A stretch of 64,000 nucleotides of DNA from JBDTSW01 sp963782605 (GTDB taxonomy: Bacteria; Actinomycetota; Thermoleophilia; Solirubrobacterales; 70-9), in assembly GCA_963782605.1 (NCBI GenBank), contig CAWAKK010000004.1, positions 62,001 to 126,000 of the forward strand, in the 5' to 3' direction. This document shows positions 16,531 to 24,083 of this stretch, piece by piece. The position numbers and the translations under genes were made by a program. Every line of letters starts with the position of its first letter. Within the stretch, counting starts at the first letter, position 1. Below the pieces are notes generated by a model. That model saw only the letters and a program-made list of their open reading frames with translations, searched no databases and was not told where the DNA came from.

Positions 16531-17148
16531 TCAAGACGGCCGCGCGACACCAAGCGAGTTCGCGCCGAGGAACTTCGGCGAGCCCTCCTCGTAGTAGACG
16601 TCAACTTCGTCGATCGCGAAACCGCCGGCCTCCAAGATGTCCACGATCGGACGGGTCAGGTGGCAGCCGCCGAAGAGGCGCTTTTGGACAGGCTCGAGGC
16701 GGTGCTGCCAGCGCTGCACGGCCTCGTCCGGGGCGAGGCCGTGTTCGAGGAAGTGCAGCGTGCCACCAGGCTTCAGCACGCGGCGCAGCTCGCCCAGCGC
16801 TGCAGCGATGTCCGGGATGGTGCACATGGTCCACGTCGAAAGCGCGGCATCGAAGCTGTCATCGGGGAACGGGAGCGTTGCTGCGTCCAGCCCGGCGCGC
16901 TGGACCGGGGTGCTCGTCTCGCCCAGCCGTTTGGCGGCAAGCTTCCAGCCGACCCCGGCCGGCTCGACGGCGGCCACCCGCTTGACGGCCGCCGGGTAGT
17001 AGGGGACGTTGAGGCCAGATCCGAAGCCGATCTCGACGACCTCGCCCGCGAGGCCTTCGCACACACGGCGGCGCTGCGGGTGCGCCACCTTCATGTTGCA
17101 AACAACGTTGACGATCCGCGGCAGGATGTGCTCGCTGTAGGCGCCCAT
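16531..17148 (-). CDS. SAM-dependent class I methyltransferase
   Basis: A 205-residue Methyltransf_11-type enzyme: motif I VVEIGFGSGLN near residue 38, AVEPAG for the acidic residue binding SAM ribose, PFPDDSFDAALST, and RVLKPGGTLHFLEHG (motif IV-V). Small-molecule substrate unknown. ATG 17148 has AGGAAG seven bases upstream; the longer frame to 17268 is Cys/Arg-rich and unlikely. Confidence 0.85.
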   Translation of the reverse strand: MGAYSEHILPRIVNVVCNMKVAHPQRRRVCEGLAGEVVEIGFGSGLNVPYYPAAVKRVAAVEPAGVGWKLAAKRLGETSTPVQRAGLDAATLPFPDDSFDAALSTWTMCTIPDIAAALGELRRVLKPGGTLHFLEHGLAPDEAVQRWQHRLEPVQKRLFGGCHLTRPIVDILEAGGFAIDEVDVYYEEGSPKFLGANSLGVARPS

Positions 17149-17295
17149 GCCTGGCTTCCTCGTAGACGACTGCTGCGACGCGAGACTACGGGAACCGCCG
17201 ACGCAGCACCGGCCACGGACGGGACAACATGCGAAGGGCCGCGTCAGGCGCTGAGCGCATCCCGGCAAAGCGACTTTGGGCGAGGCCTTTCGTGG

Positions 17296-17301
17296 TAACT
17301 T
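17296..17301 (+). promoter_or_regulatory. -10-like hexamer, leaderless arrangement (DUF47 gene)
   Basis: TAACTT ends 6 bases before CTG 17308, which supports CTG as the real start codon. Confidence 0.45.
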
Positions 17302-17307
17302 CGCGCC

Positions 17308-17934
17308 CTGGCCACCCTGCCGTTCTCCCTAGTCCCCAAGGATCGCGCTTTCTTCGACCTGTTCGCCGAGGCCGGTGGGAACTCGGTCCAAGCCGCGAGG
17401 CTGCTCCAGGAGATGCTCAAGGGCTGGCCGGACAGCGCCCGTCTCGCACGCGAGATCCTGCTCGCCGAGCAGGAGGGAGACCGGATCACCCACGAGATCG
17501 CCCAGCGTGCCAACTCGACCTTCGTCACACCGATCGACGTCGAGGACATCTACAGCCTGGCGGGGGCGGTCGACGACGTCGTCGACTACACCGAGGAGAC
17601 CGCCGACTTCATGGGCCTCTATGGGATCGAGGCGCCAATGGAGCAGTCGCTGGCGATGGCCGACGTCCTTGTCAAGAGCTGCGAGCAGCTCGCCATGCTG
17701 CTCGAACATCTGCGCGGGTTCAAGGACCTCGAGAAGTACTGGATCGAGATCCACCGGCTCGAGAACGACGGCGATCGGCTCTACCGTGATGCTGTCGCCT
17801 CGTTGTTCAAAGGCGGGATCGACCCGATGGTGGTGATCCGCTGGAGGGATATCTATCTGAGAATCGAGCGGGCGATCGACGCAACCGAGACCGCCGCAAC
17901 CGTCGTCGAGGGCCTCGCGATGAAGAACGCTTGA
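17308..17934 (+). CDS. PhoU-like DUF47 protein, apparent CTG start
   Basis: A helical-bundle protein of the DUF47/PhoU-like family that usually accompanies PiT-type phosphate transporters. The conserved N-terminus PFSLVPKDRAFFDLFAEAGG lies upstream of the first ATG (17413) in a frame with no ATG, GTG or TTG before the stop at 17296. CTG 17308 (or CTG 17317) is the likely start, 208 or 205 residues, normal for the family; a TAACTT hexamer six bases upstream favours 17308. Acidic metal-binding motifs (E-x-E-x-D in LAEQEGDRITHE and LENDGDRLYRD) are intact. No pit gene is adjacent. Confidence 0.8.
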   Translation: MATLPFSLVPKDRAFFDLFAEAGGNSVQAARLLQEMLKGWPDSARLAREILLAEQEGDRITHEIAQRANSTFVTPIDVEDIYSLAGAVDDVVDYTEETADFMGLYGIEAPMEQSLAMADVLVKSCEQLAMLLEHLRGFKDLEKYWIEIHRLENDGDRLYRDAVASLFKGGIDPMVVIRWRDIYLRIERAIDATETAATVVEGLAMKNA

Positions 17935-18040
17935 GGCGTCGGCTCGCGCCGCCTGATCGCGATGGCTGGCCGACGAGCGCCGCGATCTTGAGCTCGCTTT
18001 GGACGAAAAGCAGTGCTCGCTGATATGGCGTAGACGGACC

Positions 18041-18085
18041 TCCTACTCAGCTGGGCCGCGGCCAGAACGAGATACTGCGGGGGCG
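18041..18085 (+). repeat. NTF2-like gene leader repeat, copy 1
   Basis: CTACTCAGCT...CGGCCAGAACGAGATACTGCG up to the ATG at 18086; related to copies at 18517 and 18995. It contains GATACT nine bases before the ATG. Confidence 0.7.
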
Positions 18086-18478
18086 ATGTCGCAGAAGAAC
18101 GTCCAGATCGTGCGGCGAGCCTTCGCTTACGAGATCTACGGGGTCGGCGACCGTGCGGAGGCGGAGGCGATCTTCGATCCTCATGTCGTGATCAACCCGA
18201 CCGAGGAGGGACCGTCGCACGGCCTGGATGCGATTCGGGACAACATCGAGCATTGGAAGGGCGCGTGGGACGAACTCGATGTGACGCCTGAGGAGTTCAT
18301 CGACGCTGGAGACCGTGTTCTGGTTGCCGTCCATCACCGTGGGCGAGGCCGAGGAAGCGGAATCGAGGTCGAAACCCGGTTCTTTCTGGTCTACAGCCTG
18401 CGAAACGGCAAAGTCGCCCGTGCGGACGAGTACGAACATCGGGCCGACGCCCTCAAAGCCGCCGGACTGCGGGAGTAG
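18086..18478 (+). CDS. SnoaL/NTF2-like protein, paralogue 1
   Basis: A 130-residue alpha+beta cone-fold protein starting MSQKNVQIVRRAF and ending ADALKAAGLRE, both conserved with the four paralogues that follow. NTF2-like proteins of this type bind small hydrophobic ligands or act as isomerases/cyclases; no activity can be named. ATG 18086 is supported by the shared leader repeat; the longer frame from 17999 runs through that repeat and is not coding. Confidence 0.82.
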   Translation: MSQKNVQIVRRAFAYEIYGVGDRAEAEAIFDPHVVINPTEEGPSHGLDAIRDNIEHWKGAWDELDVTPEEFIDAGDRVLVAVHHRGRGRGSGIEVETRFFLVYSLRNGKVARADEYEHRADALKAAGLRE

Positions 18479-18516
18479 CGCCTAAGGCATGGGGGCGTTC
18501 TGAGCCTCTATGAGCA

Positions 18517-18558
18517 CCTCCTCAGCTAGCCCACGGCCAGAGCGAGATACTGCGGGCA
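18517..18558 (+). repeat. NTF2-like gene leader repeat, copy 2
   Basis: 42 bases ending at the ATG of paralogue 2; differs from copy 3 at only two positions. It includes GATACT seven bases before the ATG and no Shine-Dalgarno, so it is probably the duplicated leaderless promoter. Confidence 0.8.
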
Positions 18559-18957
18559 ATGTCGCAGGAGGACGTGGAGGTTGTGCGCAGCTTGATCGAA
18601 GCCTGGGATCGCGGCGACTATTCCGCAGCCTTGGGTTCGATCGACCCGGAGATCGAGGTCAACTTCGCACTTGGGACGGACCTCGACGGGACGTATCGAG
18701 GACACGCTGGTCTCGCCCAGCTGATGGGTGCCTTTTGGGCTGAGTTCGAGGGCCAGCGCATCGAGATCGAGGAGGCCACTCCTGCCGGTGAGGATGTCGT
18801 CGTCGGAGTGCGCTTCCACGGGCGGGGTAAGAGAAGCGGGGTCGAGATCGAGATGCCTGCCTGGCACGTCTGGCATGTGCTGGAGGGGAAAGCAGTGCGC
18901 TGGCGGCTGCTCCGCACAAAGGAAGAAGCCCTCGAAGCCGCCAGGGTGCGGGAGTAG
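18559..18957 (+). CDS. SnoaL/NTF2-like protein, paralogue 2
   Basis: 132 residues, MSQEDVEVVRSLIEAWDRGD start and EEALEAARVRE end. The central part (GTDLDGTYRGHAGLAQLM...GEDVVVGVRFHGRGKRSG) follows the SnoaL-like pattern with the ligand pocket between helix and sheet. Function unknown. Same strand and spacing as the neighbouring paralogues, with its own copy of the leader repeat. Confidence 0.82.
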   Translation: MSQEDVEVVRSLIEAWDRGDYSAALGSIDPEIEVNFALGTDLDGTYRGHAGLAQLMGAFWAEFEGQRIEIEEATPAGEDVVVGVRFHGRGKRSGVEIEMPAWHVWHVLEGKAVRWRLLRTKEEALEAARVRE

Positions 18958-18994
18958 GGACTCTCCGCCCGCCCTTTCTGTCCTTTACGTAACA

Positions 18995-19036
18995 CCTACT
19001 CAGCTAGCCCACGGCCAGAGCGAGATACTGCGGGCG
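18995..19036 (+). repeat. NTF2-like gene leader repeat, copy 3
   Basis: 42 bases matching copy 2 except at two positions, ending at ATG 19037; GATACT lies seven bases before the ATG. Confidence 0.8.
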
Positions 19037-19453
19037 ATGTCGCAGGAGAACGTGGAGATCGTGCGGCGGGCCATGGACGCCTACAACCTCGGCGACAAGG
19101 ACGGGTGGGCAAAGTTCATGGATCCCGAACTCGAAACATTTCCCGTCCCGGAGTTCCCGGAACCCGGTCCCCTTAACGGCCCCGACGCGGCTTGGGATTT
19201 CTACCAGCAGTTCGCTGAAACGATGGCGGCGGGCAAGCTGTACGAGACCGCTGAGTTCGAGACGGCTGAGTTGATCGACGCTGGCGAACGGGTCGTCGCC
19301 TGTCAACGGACTCCCCTGCATGGCCGAGGAAGCGTGGACGAGATCGAGTTCGCGCTGTGGGGGGTGCACACGTTTGATCAGGGGCGATGGGTCCGCACCC
19401 AGTGGTTCTGGAATCGGGACGAGGCCCTCGAAGCGGCCGGGCTGCCGGAGTAG
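19037..19453 (+). CDS. SnoaL/NTF2-like protein, paralogue 3
   Basis: 138 residues starting MSQENVEIVRRAMDAYNLGD and ending DEALEAAGLPE. The middle is more divergent (Pro-rich FPVPEFPEPGPLNGPDAAW) than in the others, so the ligand pocket may differ. The frame reading in from 18728 overlaps paralogue 2 and is ignored; the leader repeat fixes ATG 19037. The downstream hydrolase starts 27 bases later and may be cotranscribed. Confidence 0.82.
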   Translation: MSQENVEIVRRAMDAYNLGDKDGWAKFMDPELETFPVPEFPEPGPLNGPDAAWDFYQQFAETMAAGKLYETAEFETAELIDAGERVVACQRTPLHGRGSVDEIEFALWGVHTFDQGRWVRTQWFWNRDEALEAAGLPE

Positions 19454-19479
19454 CGGCTAAGGCAGAGAGCGAGACGAAG

Positions 19480-20442
19480 ATGACGATCCCACGGAAGACA
19501 GGCCGACCTGGCGCACCTGTTTCGGCCCACTCGGATGAAGTGGCCGAGGTCCACGAACGGTTGCTTCGTTCCTACTCGTTGCGGAGCCGGTACATCGACG
19601 TGGGTTCGGGCCGCCTCCACGTCGTCGAGTCGGGCGCTGGGCCACCCGTGATCTTGCTGCACGGCACCAACACATCGGCGCTGTCGTTCCTGCCTCTACT
19701 TGAGCGTCTCGACGGTCTCCGGGTAATCGCTGTCGACCGCCCCGGGTTTGGGCTCAGCGCGCCTGCGGATGTTCCGCGAGAGCGCTTCCGGGGCGCTGCC
19801 GTCGAGTTCCTCGACGAGCTCGTCGACGAATTGGCGTTGGAGAGCTTCGCGCTCGCAGGAAACTCAATGGGGGGAACCTGGGCTTTCTGGTACGCGCTTC
19901 ACCGTCCCGAGCGCGTCCGTCGGCTCGTGCTGATTGGCTCGGCCCCGCTCCTGCCCGGCACGCGCGCCCCGGCGCCGCTTCGATTGATGACCGTACCTTT
20001 GGTCGGTGACCTCTTGACGCGCCTGCTGAAGCCGAACGCGAAGATGGTCGTTCGTCTGCTGTCGTCGGTGGGCGAGAAGGACACGATCGTCCGCCACCCG
20101 GATGTGATCGAAGCGGTCGTCGCCGCTGGACGCGACCCGGTGGCAGCGCGCGGGAACCTGGCTGAGCTTCGGGCCGCCATTTCTCCCTTCGGATTCCGGC
20201 ACTCGGCAATGATTCGCAACGATGAGTTGCGGCACCTGAGCGTCCCGACGTTGCTGATCTGGGGTGACCACGACCCCGTCGGAGGGGTCGAGGTGGCACA
20301 AGCAGCGGCAGGGCTCATCCCGGACGCGCAGCTCGAGTTGCTGCCTGCTGGGCACGTGCCCTACCTCGGCCACCCGGATCGAACATCCGAGCTCGTCTCC
20401 GGGTTCATCCGCTCGGGAGCCGACGGAACACTCCAGACCTGA
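19480..20442 (+). CDS. Alpha/beta hydrolase
   Basis: 320 residues. Oxyanion-hole HG in ILLHGTN, nucleophile Ser in GNSMGG, acid Asp in WGDHDP and catalytic His in AGHVPYLGHP give a complete triad of the epoxide-hydrolase/esterase-like group; a Ser nucleophile indicates an esterase, lipase or C-C hydrolase. An unusual N-terminal 40-residue hydrophilic extension precedes the fold. It sits between NTF2-like genes, which may hint at a shared small-molecule pathway. Confidence 0.88.
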   Translation: MTIPRKTGRPGAPVSAHSDEVAEVHERLLRSYSLRSRYIDVGSGRLHVVESGAGPPVILLHGTNTSALSFLPLLERLDGLRVIAVDRPGFGLSAPADVPRERFRGAAVEFLDELVDELALESFALAGNSMGGTWAFWYALHRPERVRRLVLIGSAPLLPGTRAPAPLRLMTVPLVGDLLTRLLKPNAKMVVRLLSSVGEKDTIVRHPDVIEAVVAAGRDPVAARGNLAELRAAISPFGFRHSAMIRNDELRHLSVPTLLIWGDHDPVGGVEVAQAAAGLIPDAQLELLPAGHVPYLGHPDRTSELVSGFIRSGADGTLQT

Positions 20443-20538
20443 TTCGGCGCTCTCGGTAGACCCAATCGCCCGCGTCGGCGTGCCGTGGCGAGGCGGGAGA
20501 TCGACCGTTGCCCCGGAAAGCGCAAACTACGAGAAAGC

Positions 20539-21012
20539 ATGCGAGCGATTCTTGTGACGGGGATGTCGGGCACCGGTAAGTCGGCTGCCCTCACAGAGCT
20601 GCGCAGGTGCGGGTACGACGTCATCGATACCGATGAGCCGGGTTGGACGGAGTGGTGTGACGAGGACGATGGGTACGTTTGGCGCGAGCATCGCATCGCG
20701 CAGCTTCTTGCTCAACCCCGCGAGAAGGCGCTCTACGTGTCCGGCACCGTCTCGAACCAGGGTCGGTTCTACCACCGCTTCGGCGCCATCGTGCTCCTGT
20801 CCGCTCCAGCCGACGTGCTGCTTCGCCGGATCGAGGGCAGGACGTCCAACCCCTATGGGAAAGCGCCCCCGGAGCGCGATCTGATCCTCAGCCATCTTGC
20901 CGAGGTCGAGCCGTTGCTCCGTGCCACCTGCACGCACGAGATCGACGCGACGCAGCCCCTCGCAGATGTTGTGGGAGAGCTCGTGGCCATCGGCGCGGGC
21001 ATCGAGGAGTAA
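20539..21012 (+). CDS. P-loop NTPase/kinase-like protein (AAA_18 type)
   Basis: 157 residues with Walker A GMSGTGKS at residues 8-15, a DTDEPGW element, the strand VSGTVSNQGRFY and LLSAPADVLLRRIEGRTSNP, the layout of small nucleotide/shikimate-kinase-like P-loop enzymes. The phosphate acceptor is unknown. ATG 20539 gives the usual MRAILVTG start. Confidence 0.8.
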   Translation: MRAILVTGMSGTGKSAALTELRRCGYDVIDTDEPGWTEWCDEDDGYVWREHRIAQLLAQPREKALYVSGTVSNQGRFYHRFGAIVLLSAPADVLLRRIEGRTSNPYGKAPPERDLILSHLAEVEPLLRATCTHEIDATQPLADVVGELVAIGAGIEE

Positions 21013-21082
21013 GGACGCGCTCTTGAGTGCCGGAACCGTGCTGGACCTCGAGAGTTCCCACTCGCTAGGTACGGCCAAGCGG

Positions 21083-21088
21083 GATACT
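21083..21088 (+). promoter_or_regulatory. -10-like GATACT before NTF2-like paralogue 4
   Basis: GATACT nine bases before ATG 21098, within CGGCCAAGCGGGATACTGCGC, a shortened form of the leader repeat. Confidence 0.5.
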
Positions 21089-21097
21089 GCGCGGGCG

Positions 21098-21499
21098 ATG
21101 TCGGATGAGAACGTGGATGTTTGTCGGCGTGCCTTCGAAGGGGTCCTGCGTCAGGACGCCGAGGCGGCCCTCCCTTACATCGATCCCGAGATAGAGCTTC
21201 AATCGGCGATTGTCGGCGGAGCCGAGGGGAACACCTATCGCGGCCATGAGGGCTTTCGCAGGTGGATGGCGGAATCCGATGCCACCTGGGCGGAGCTCAG
21301 ACTCGAAACCGACGAGTTCCGTGACCTGGGCGACGACGTCTTGATGATCGGCCGTCTCCATGCGCGAGGCCGGGAGAGCGGGATTGAGGTCGACTCTCCG
21401 ATCGCCTGGCTCTCCACCGTGGGCGGGGGGAGAATCGTTCGATCGAGAGGCTTTCTTGACCCACAGGAGGCCCTCAAAGCCGCCGGGCTGCGGGAGTAG
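21098..21499 (+). CDS. SnoaL/NTF2-like protein, paralogue 4
   Basis: 133 residues, MSDENVDVCRRAFEGVLRQD start and EALKAAGLRE end, with YRGHEGFRRWMAE and LHARGRESGIEV as in paralogue 2. The ATG is set by the leader motif; frames reading in from 20897 cross the P-loop gene. Function unknown. Confidence 0.82.
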   Translation: MSDENVDVCRRAFEGVLRQDAEAALPYIDPEIELQSAIVGGAEGNTYRGHEGFRRWMAESDATWAELRLETDEFRDLGDDVLMIGRLHARGRESGIEVDSPIAWLSTVGGGRIVRSRGFLDPQEALKAAGLRE

Positions 21500-21521
21500 T
21501 CAGCAACGCCGCTCCGCGCGA

Positions 21522-21527
21522 GATACT
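21522..21527 (+). promoter_or_regulatory. -10-like GATACT before NTF2-like paralogue 5
   Basis: GATACT eight bases before ATG 21536 in CGCGAGATACTGCGCGACG. Confidence 0.5.
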
Positions 21528-21535
21528 GCGCGACG

Positions 21536-21937
21536 ATGTCGCAGGAGAACGTGGAGATCGTCCGCCACCTGTACGAATCGGGGCTGATCGATCGCGATCC
21601 CGACGAGCTCCTGCAGCTTGCGACCCCTGACATTGAGTACGTCAATCCTTCCTACGCTGTCGAGCCGGGTGTGCGACGCGGGCTCGCCGCCGTCGCGAAG
21701 GCCATGCGCGGCTTCGCCGAAGTCTGGGAGGAATCGCGCCACGAGCTCCGGGAGCTATACGACTGTGGGGACGATGTCGTGGCTGCCGTCAGCTGGCACA
21801 TGCGCACTCGGGGAAGCGAGCAGGAGCTCATCAACGAAGAGGCGCACACCTGGACCCTTCACGAAGGCAGGATCGCTCGCTTCGAGTGGGGGCAGGATCT
21901 CGGGAAGGCGCTCGAGGCCGCGGGCTTCACGGAGTAA
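21536..21937 (+). CDS. SnoaL/NTF2-like protein, paralogue 5
   Basis: 133 residues beginning MSQENVEIVRHLYESGLIDR and ending KALEAAGFTE. It lies 36 bases after paralogue 4 with its own GATACT motif. The last of the five-gene set; the five share ends and fold but differ in pocket residues, suggesting ligand diversification after tandem duplication. Confidence 0.82.
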   Translation: MSQENVEIVRHLYESGLIDRDPDELLQLATPDIEYVNPSYAVEPGVRRGLAAVAKAMRGFAEVWEESRHELRELYDCGDDVVAAVSWHMRTRGSEQELINEEAHTWTLHEGRIARFEWGQDLGKALEAAGFTE

Positions 21938-21983
21938 CCGTCGTTGTCAATTCGTGAGAGTCGACTGACGTGGGACGAAGCCG

Positions 21984-22410
21984 CTAGCCCGTCGTCTCGT
22001 CACGCGGCCAGCAGAACACTTCAACTCGAATCCCGTCCGGATCGAAGACGAACAGTGCGTAGTAGCCCTCAACGTCGCGATCCTCCTCAGGAGGGAAATG
22101 GATGTTCGCGCTCCCGCGCGAGACAGCGCGAGTACGCGGCGTCGACCTCGCCCCGCTCGTCGACCTCAAAAGCGACGTGCTCGATTCCCACGGAGTAGTA
22201 GCGATGCTCTCCATCGTCGGCCGGTCGTATCCCCAACATCGCTCCGGTCGCCGGATCCTTCAGATACACCACTTCCTCGGTCCCTCGATAGGTCGGATAC
22301 CGAACGCTCTCCGCCCAACCCAGCGGTTCGAGCAGGTCGAGATAGAACCGGAGCGACCGCTCGACGTCGGCGACCGCAAGATCGACGTGGTGGATTCCCT
22401 TTGCGGGCAC
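21984..22410 (-). CDS. VOC-family (glyoxalase/bleomycin-resistance) protein, frameshifted
   Basis: From ATG 22410 the frame encodes a VOC domain (IHHVDLAVADVERSLRFYLD, then VGIEHVAFEVDERGEVDAAY) and runs out at 22087. The continuation is in another frame: ANIHFPPEEDRDVEGYYALF and VFDPDGIRVEVFCW, the standard VOC C-terminus with its metal-ligand Glu. The shift lies near 22108-22118, in GC-rich sequence, and corresponds to one extra base. The combined protein of about 140 residues has normal length, so an assembly error is more likely than a pseudogene. Confidence 0.75.
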
Positions 22411-22431
22411 GCCCCAGCCGCCGTGAAGGCG

Positions 22432-22824
22432 TCAGCCGAGGGCCTTCGCCTTGATCGCGTCGAACTCCTCCTGGGTGATCGTGCCCGCGTCAAGGAGCTC
22501 TTTGGCCTTGGCGATCTCGGCGGCGGAACCGCCGGCGGCCTCGCGCACGTATTGATCCACCGCCGCCTTTTGTTCTTGCGCCTGTTTTAGGCTGCGCTCC
22601 CGCATCCCATCGTGCTGGGCGATCAGATAGACGAGCACGCCGAGGAACGGGATCACGATCACGAACACGATCCACGCCGCCTTTCCCCAACCGCTTACGT
22701 CGTGGCGGCGGAAGAGGTCGGCGAAGACCGTGATCACGACCCAAAACCAGGCGACCCAGGCGAAGAAGACGACGATCGTCCAGAAGACCTCCCCGAAGGG
22801 GTAATCCGCCGCTATCAAGAACAT
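22432..22824 (-). CDS. PLDc_N/SHOCT-domain membrane protein
   Basis: 130 residues: two hydrophobic helices (VFWTIVVFFAWVAWFWVV and AAWIVFVIVIPFLGVLVYLI) with RRHDVSGWGK between them, typical of PLD nuclease N-terminal domains, then a coiled region and a C-terminal SHOCT motif (AKELLDAGTITQEEFDAIKA). SHOCT is an oligomerisation or binding module. Common in actinobacteria; function unknown. GGAGG precedes ATG 22824. Confidence 0.85.
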   Translation of the reverse strand: MFLIAADYPFGEVFWTIVVFFAWVAWFWVVITVFADLFRRHDVSGWGKAAWIVFVIVIPFLGVLVYLIAQHDGMRERSLKQAQEQKAAVDQYVREAAGGSAAEIAKAKELLDAGTITQEEFDAIKAKALG

Positions 22825-22958
22825 TCCGCTTCGCCTCCTTGCCGGGTATCGGCGGCGATCCTATACCGGGCCGTCTCACACCGGCCAGAAGCGCTCTCAC
22901 GTGGGTCGAGAAGCTGACTCGTGCCGCGCTAGGTCGTCAGGGCTGGAAGGATGGCTCC

Positions 22959-23246
22959 ATGCCGGACTCCCACGCAGAGGTCAGCGCCGACGACGATCGG
23001 GTTCGCGTCACCACCTGGACCTTCGAAGGTGCCGGCGCCGCCACCGGCCAGCATCGCCACGAGTTCGACTACATCGTCGTGCCGGTCACCGGCGGGATGT
23101 TCAAAGTGACGGATGCCGATGGCTCAGTGCGTGAGATGGAGCAGGTCGCGGGGTCTGCCTATCTCGGCACAGCCGGCACCGACCACGACGTCTCGAGCGG
23201 CTCCGACCACGAGACAGTGTTCGTCGAGATCGAGTTGAAGCGGTAG
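22959..23246 (+). CDS. Cupin-fold protein
   Basis: 95 residues of a single cupin barrel: GQHRHEFDYIVVPVTGG contains the His ligands of cupin motif 1, and TAGTDHDVSSGSDHETVFVE forms motif 2. Short cupins like this act as metal-bound dioxygenase- or isomerase-like proteins or ligand sensors; nothing decides here. A second ATG eight bases upstream is out of frame. Confidence 0.72.
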   Translation: MPDSHAEVSADDDRVRVTTWTFEGAGAATGQHRHEFDYIVVPVTGGMFKVTDADGSVREMEQVAGSAYLGTAGTDHDVSSGSDHETVFVEIELKR

Positions 23247-23351
23247 GTCCAAACCTCGCGTCCATCCCTGCGGGGCGCGTACAGCTTTCCAACCGACCCG
23301 CATCACCTCCGCGTATGCCCGGTGACCCATTCCCCCAACTGGAGGTTCACC

Positions 23352-23924
23352 GTGCATCGCAGATTCGCTGTCCTGTTCGCGGCACTCGCCGTTTGCCTGG
23401 TTGCCGCGCCGGCCGCCTCGGCTGATTCCAAGGCCAAGGCGTCGTTTGGCTGGTACTACGGCGCTACCACCCTCGACGTCGATCCCGGCACCCTCGAGGC
23501 GCTCGGCAGCCTTGGCGTCGCACCCGGCGCCGTCAAGCCGGCCACGCTGAACGGCGCCACGTACGCGTTCCCGATCACCAACCCGCTGCGCAGCGCGCTG
23601 CGGACAGGCGTCGTCAGCCACAAGGGCGGGATCTCTTTGACCGCCGGCAAGACGACCGTCGAGCTCACCAAGTTCCACATCAACCTGGTCAAGCGCAAGC
23701 TGTTCGGCCGCGTCAACGGATCGGATCCGGTCGCGCTGCTCGACCTCGACTACTCGCGGCTCGGGATTCGCTTCCGCGACGGCAAGGTCAACATCGGCCC
23801 GGTGGACACCACTCTCACCCAAGGTGCGGCAGACGCCCTCAACGCCGCGTTCGGCACCGATGCCCTGTCGGATGAGACGGCCCTCGGTGAGGCCACGATC
23901 AGGTATCGCCTGTTCGCCTTCTAA
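23352..23924 (+). CDS. Secreted HtaA-like domain protein
   Basis: 190 residues with a signal peptide (RRFAVLFAALAVCLVAAPAASA) and one domain resembling the HtaA/heme-transport-associated fold (ASFGWYYGATTLDVDPGT, ATYAFPITN, GVVSHKGGISLTAG). No LPXTG or C-terminal helix is present, so it is probably released or periplasmic-like. GTG 23352 has GGAGG six bases upstream; the frame from 23322 adds residues before the signal peptide. Confidence 0.7.
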   Translation: MHRRFAVLFAALAVCLVAAPAASADSKAKASFGWYYGATTLDVDPGTLEALGSLGVAPGAVKPATLNGATYAFPITNPLRSALRTGVVSHKGGISLTAGKTTVELTKFHINLVKRKLFGRVNGSDPVALLDLDYSRLGIRFRDGKVNIGPVDTTLTQGAADALNAAFGTDALSDETALGEATIRYRLFAF

Positions 23925-23950
23925 ACCAGCCCGTCAGGGCTGACCAAGGC

Positions 23951-23985
23951 GACGACGTCCTCCGCCCCGGGCGGGGGACGTCGTC
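23951..23985 (+). terminator. Strong hairpin terminator
   Basis: GACGACGTCC(T)CCGCC pairs with GGCGGGGGACGTCGTC, a near-perfect stem 27 bases after the HtaA-like gene; no long T-tract. Confidence 0.75.
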
Positions 23986-24083
23986 GACCTATGCGCTCTT
24001 GCCACAATTGAGAAGGAATCCCACCGGAGCGCGGTGTCCCGGACTCACGCATTCACCGCGTCGTGTCGATACAGGGGGTCGTA

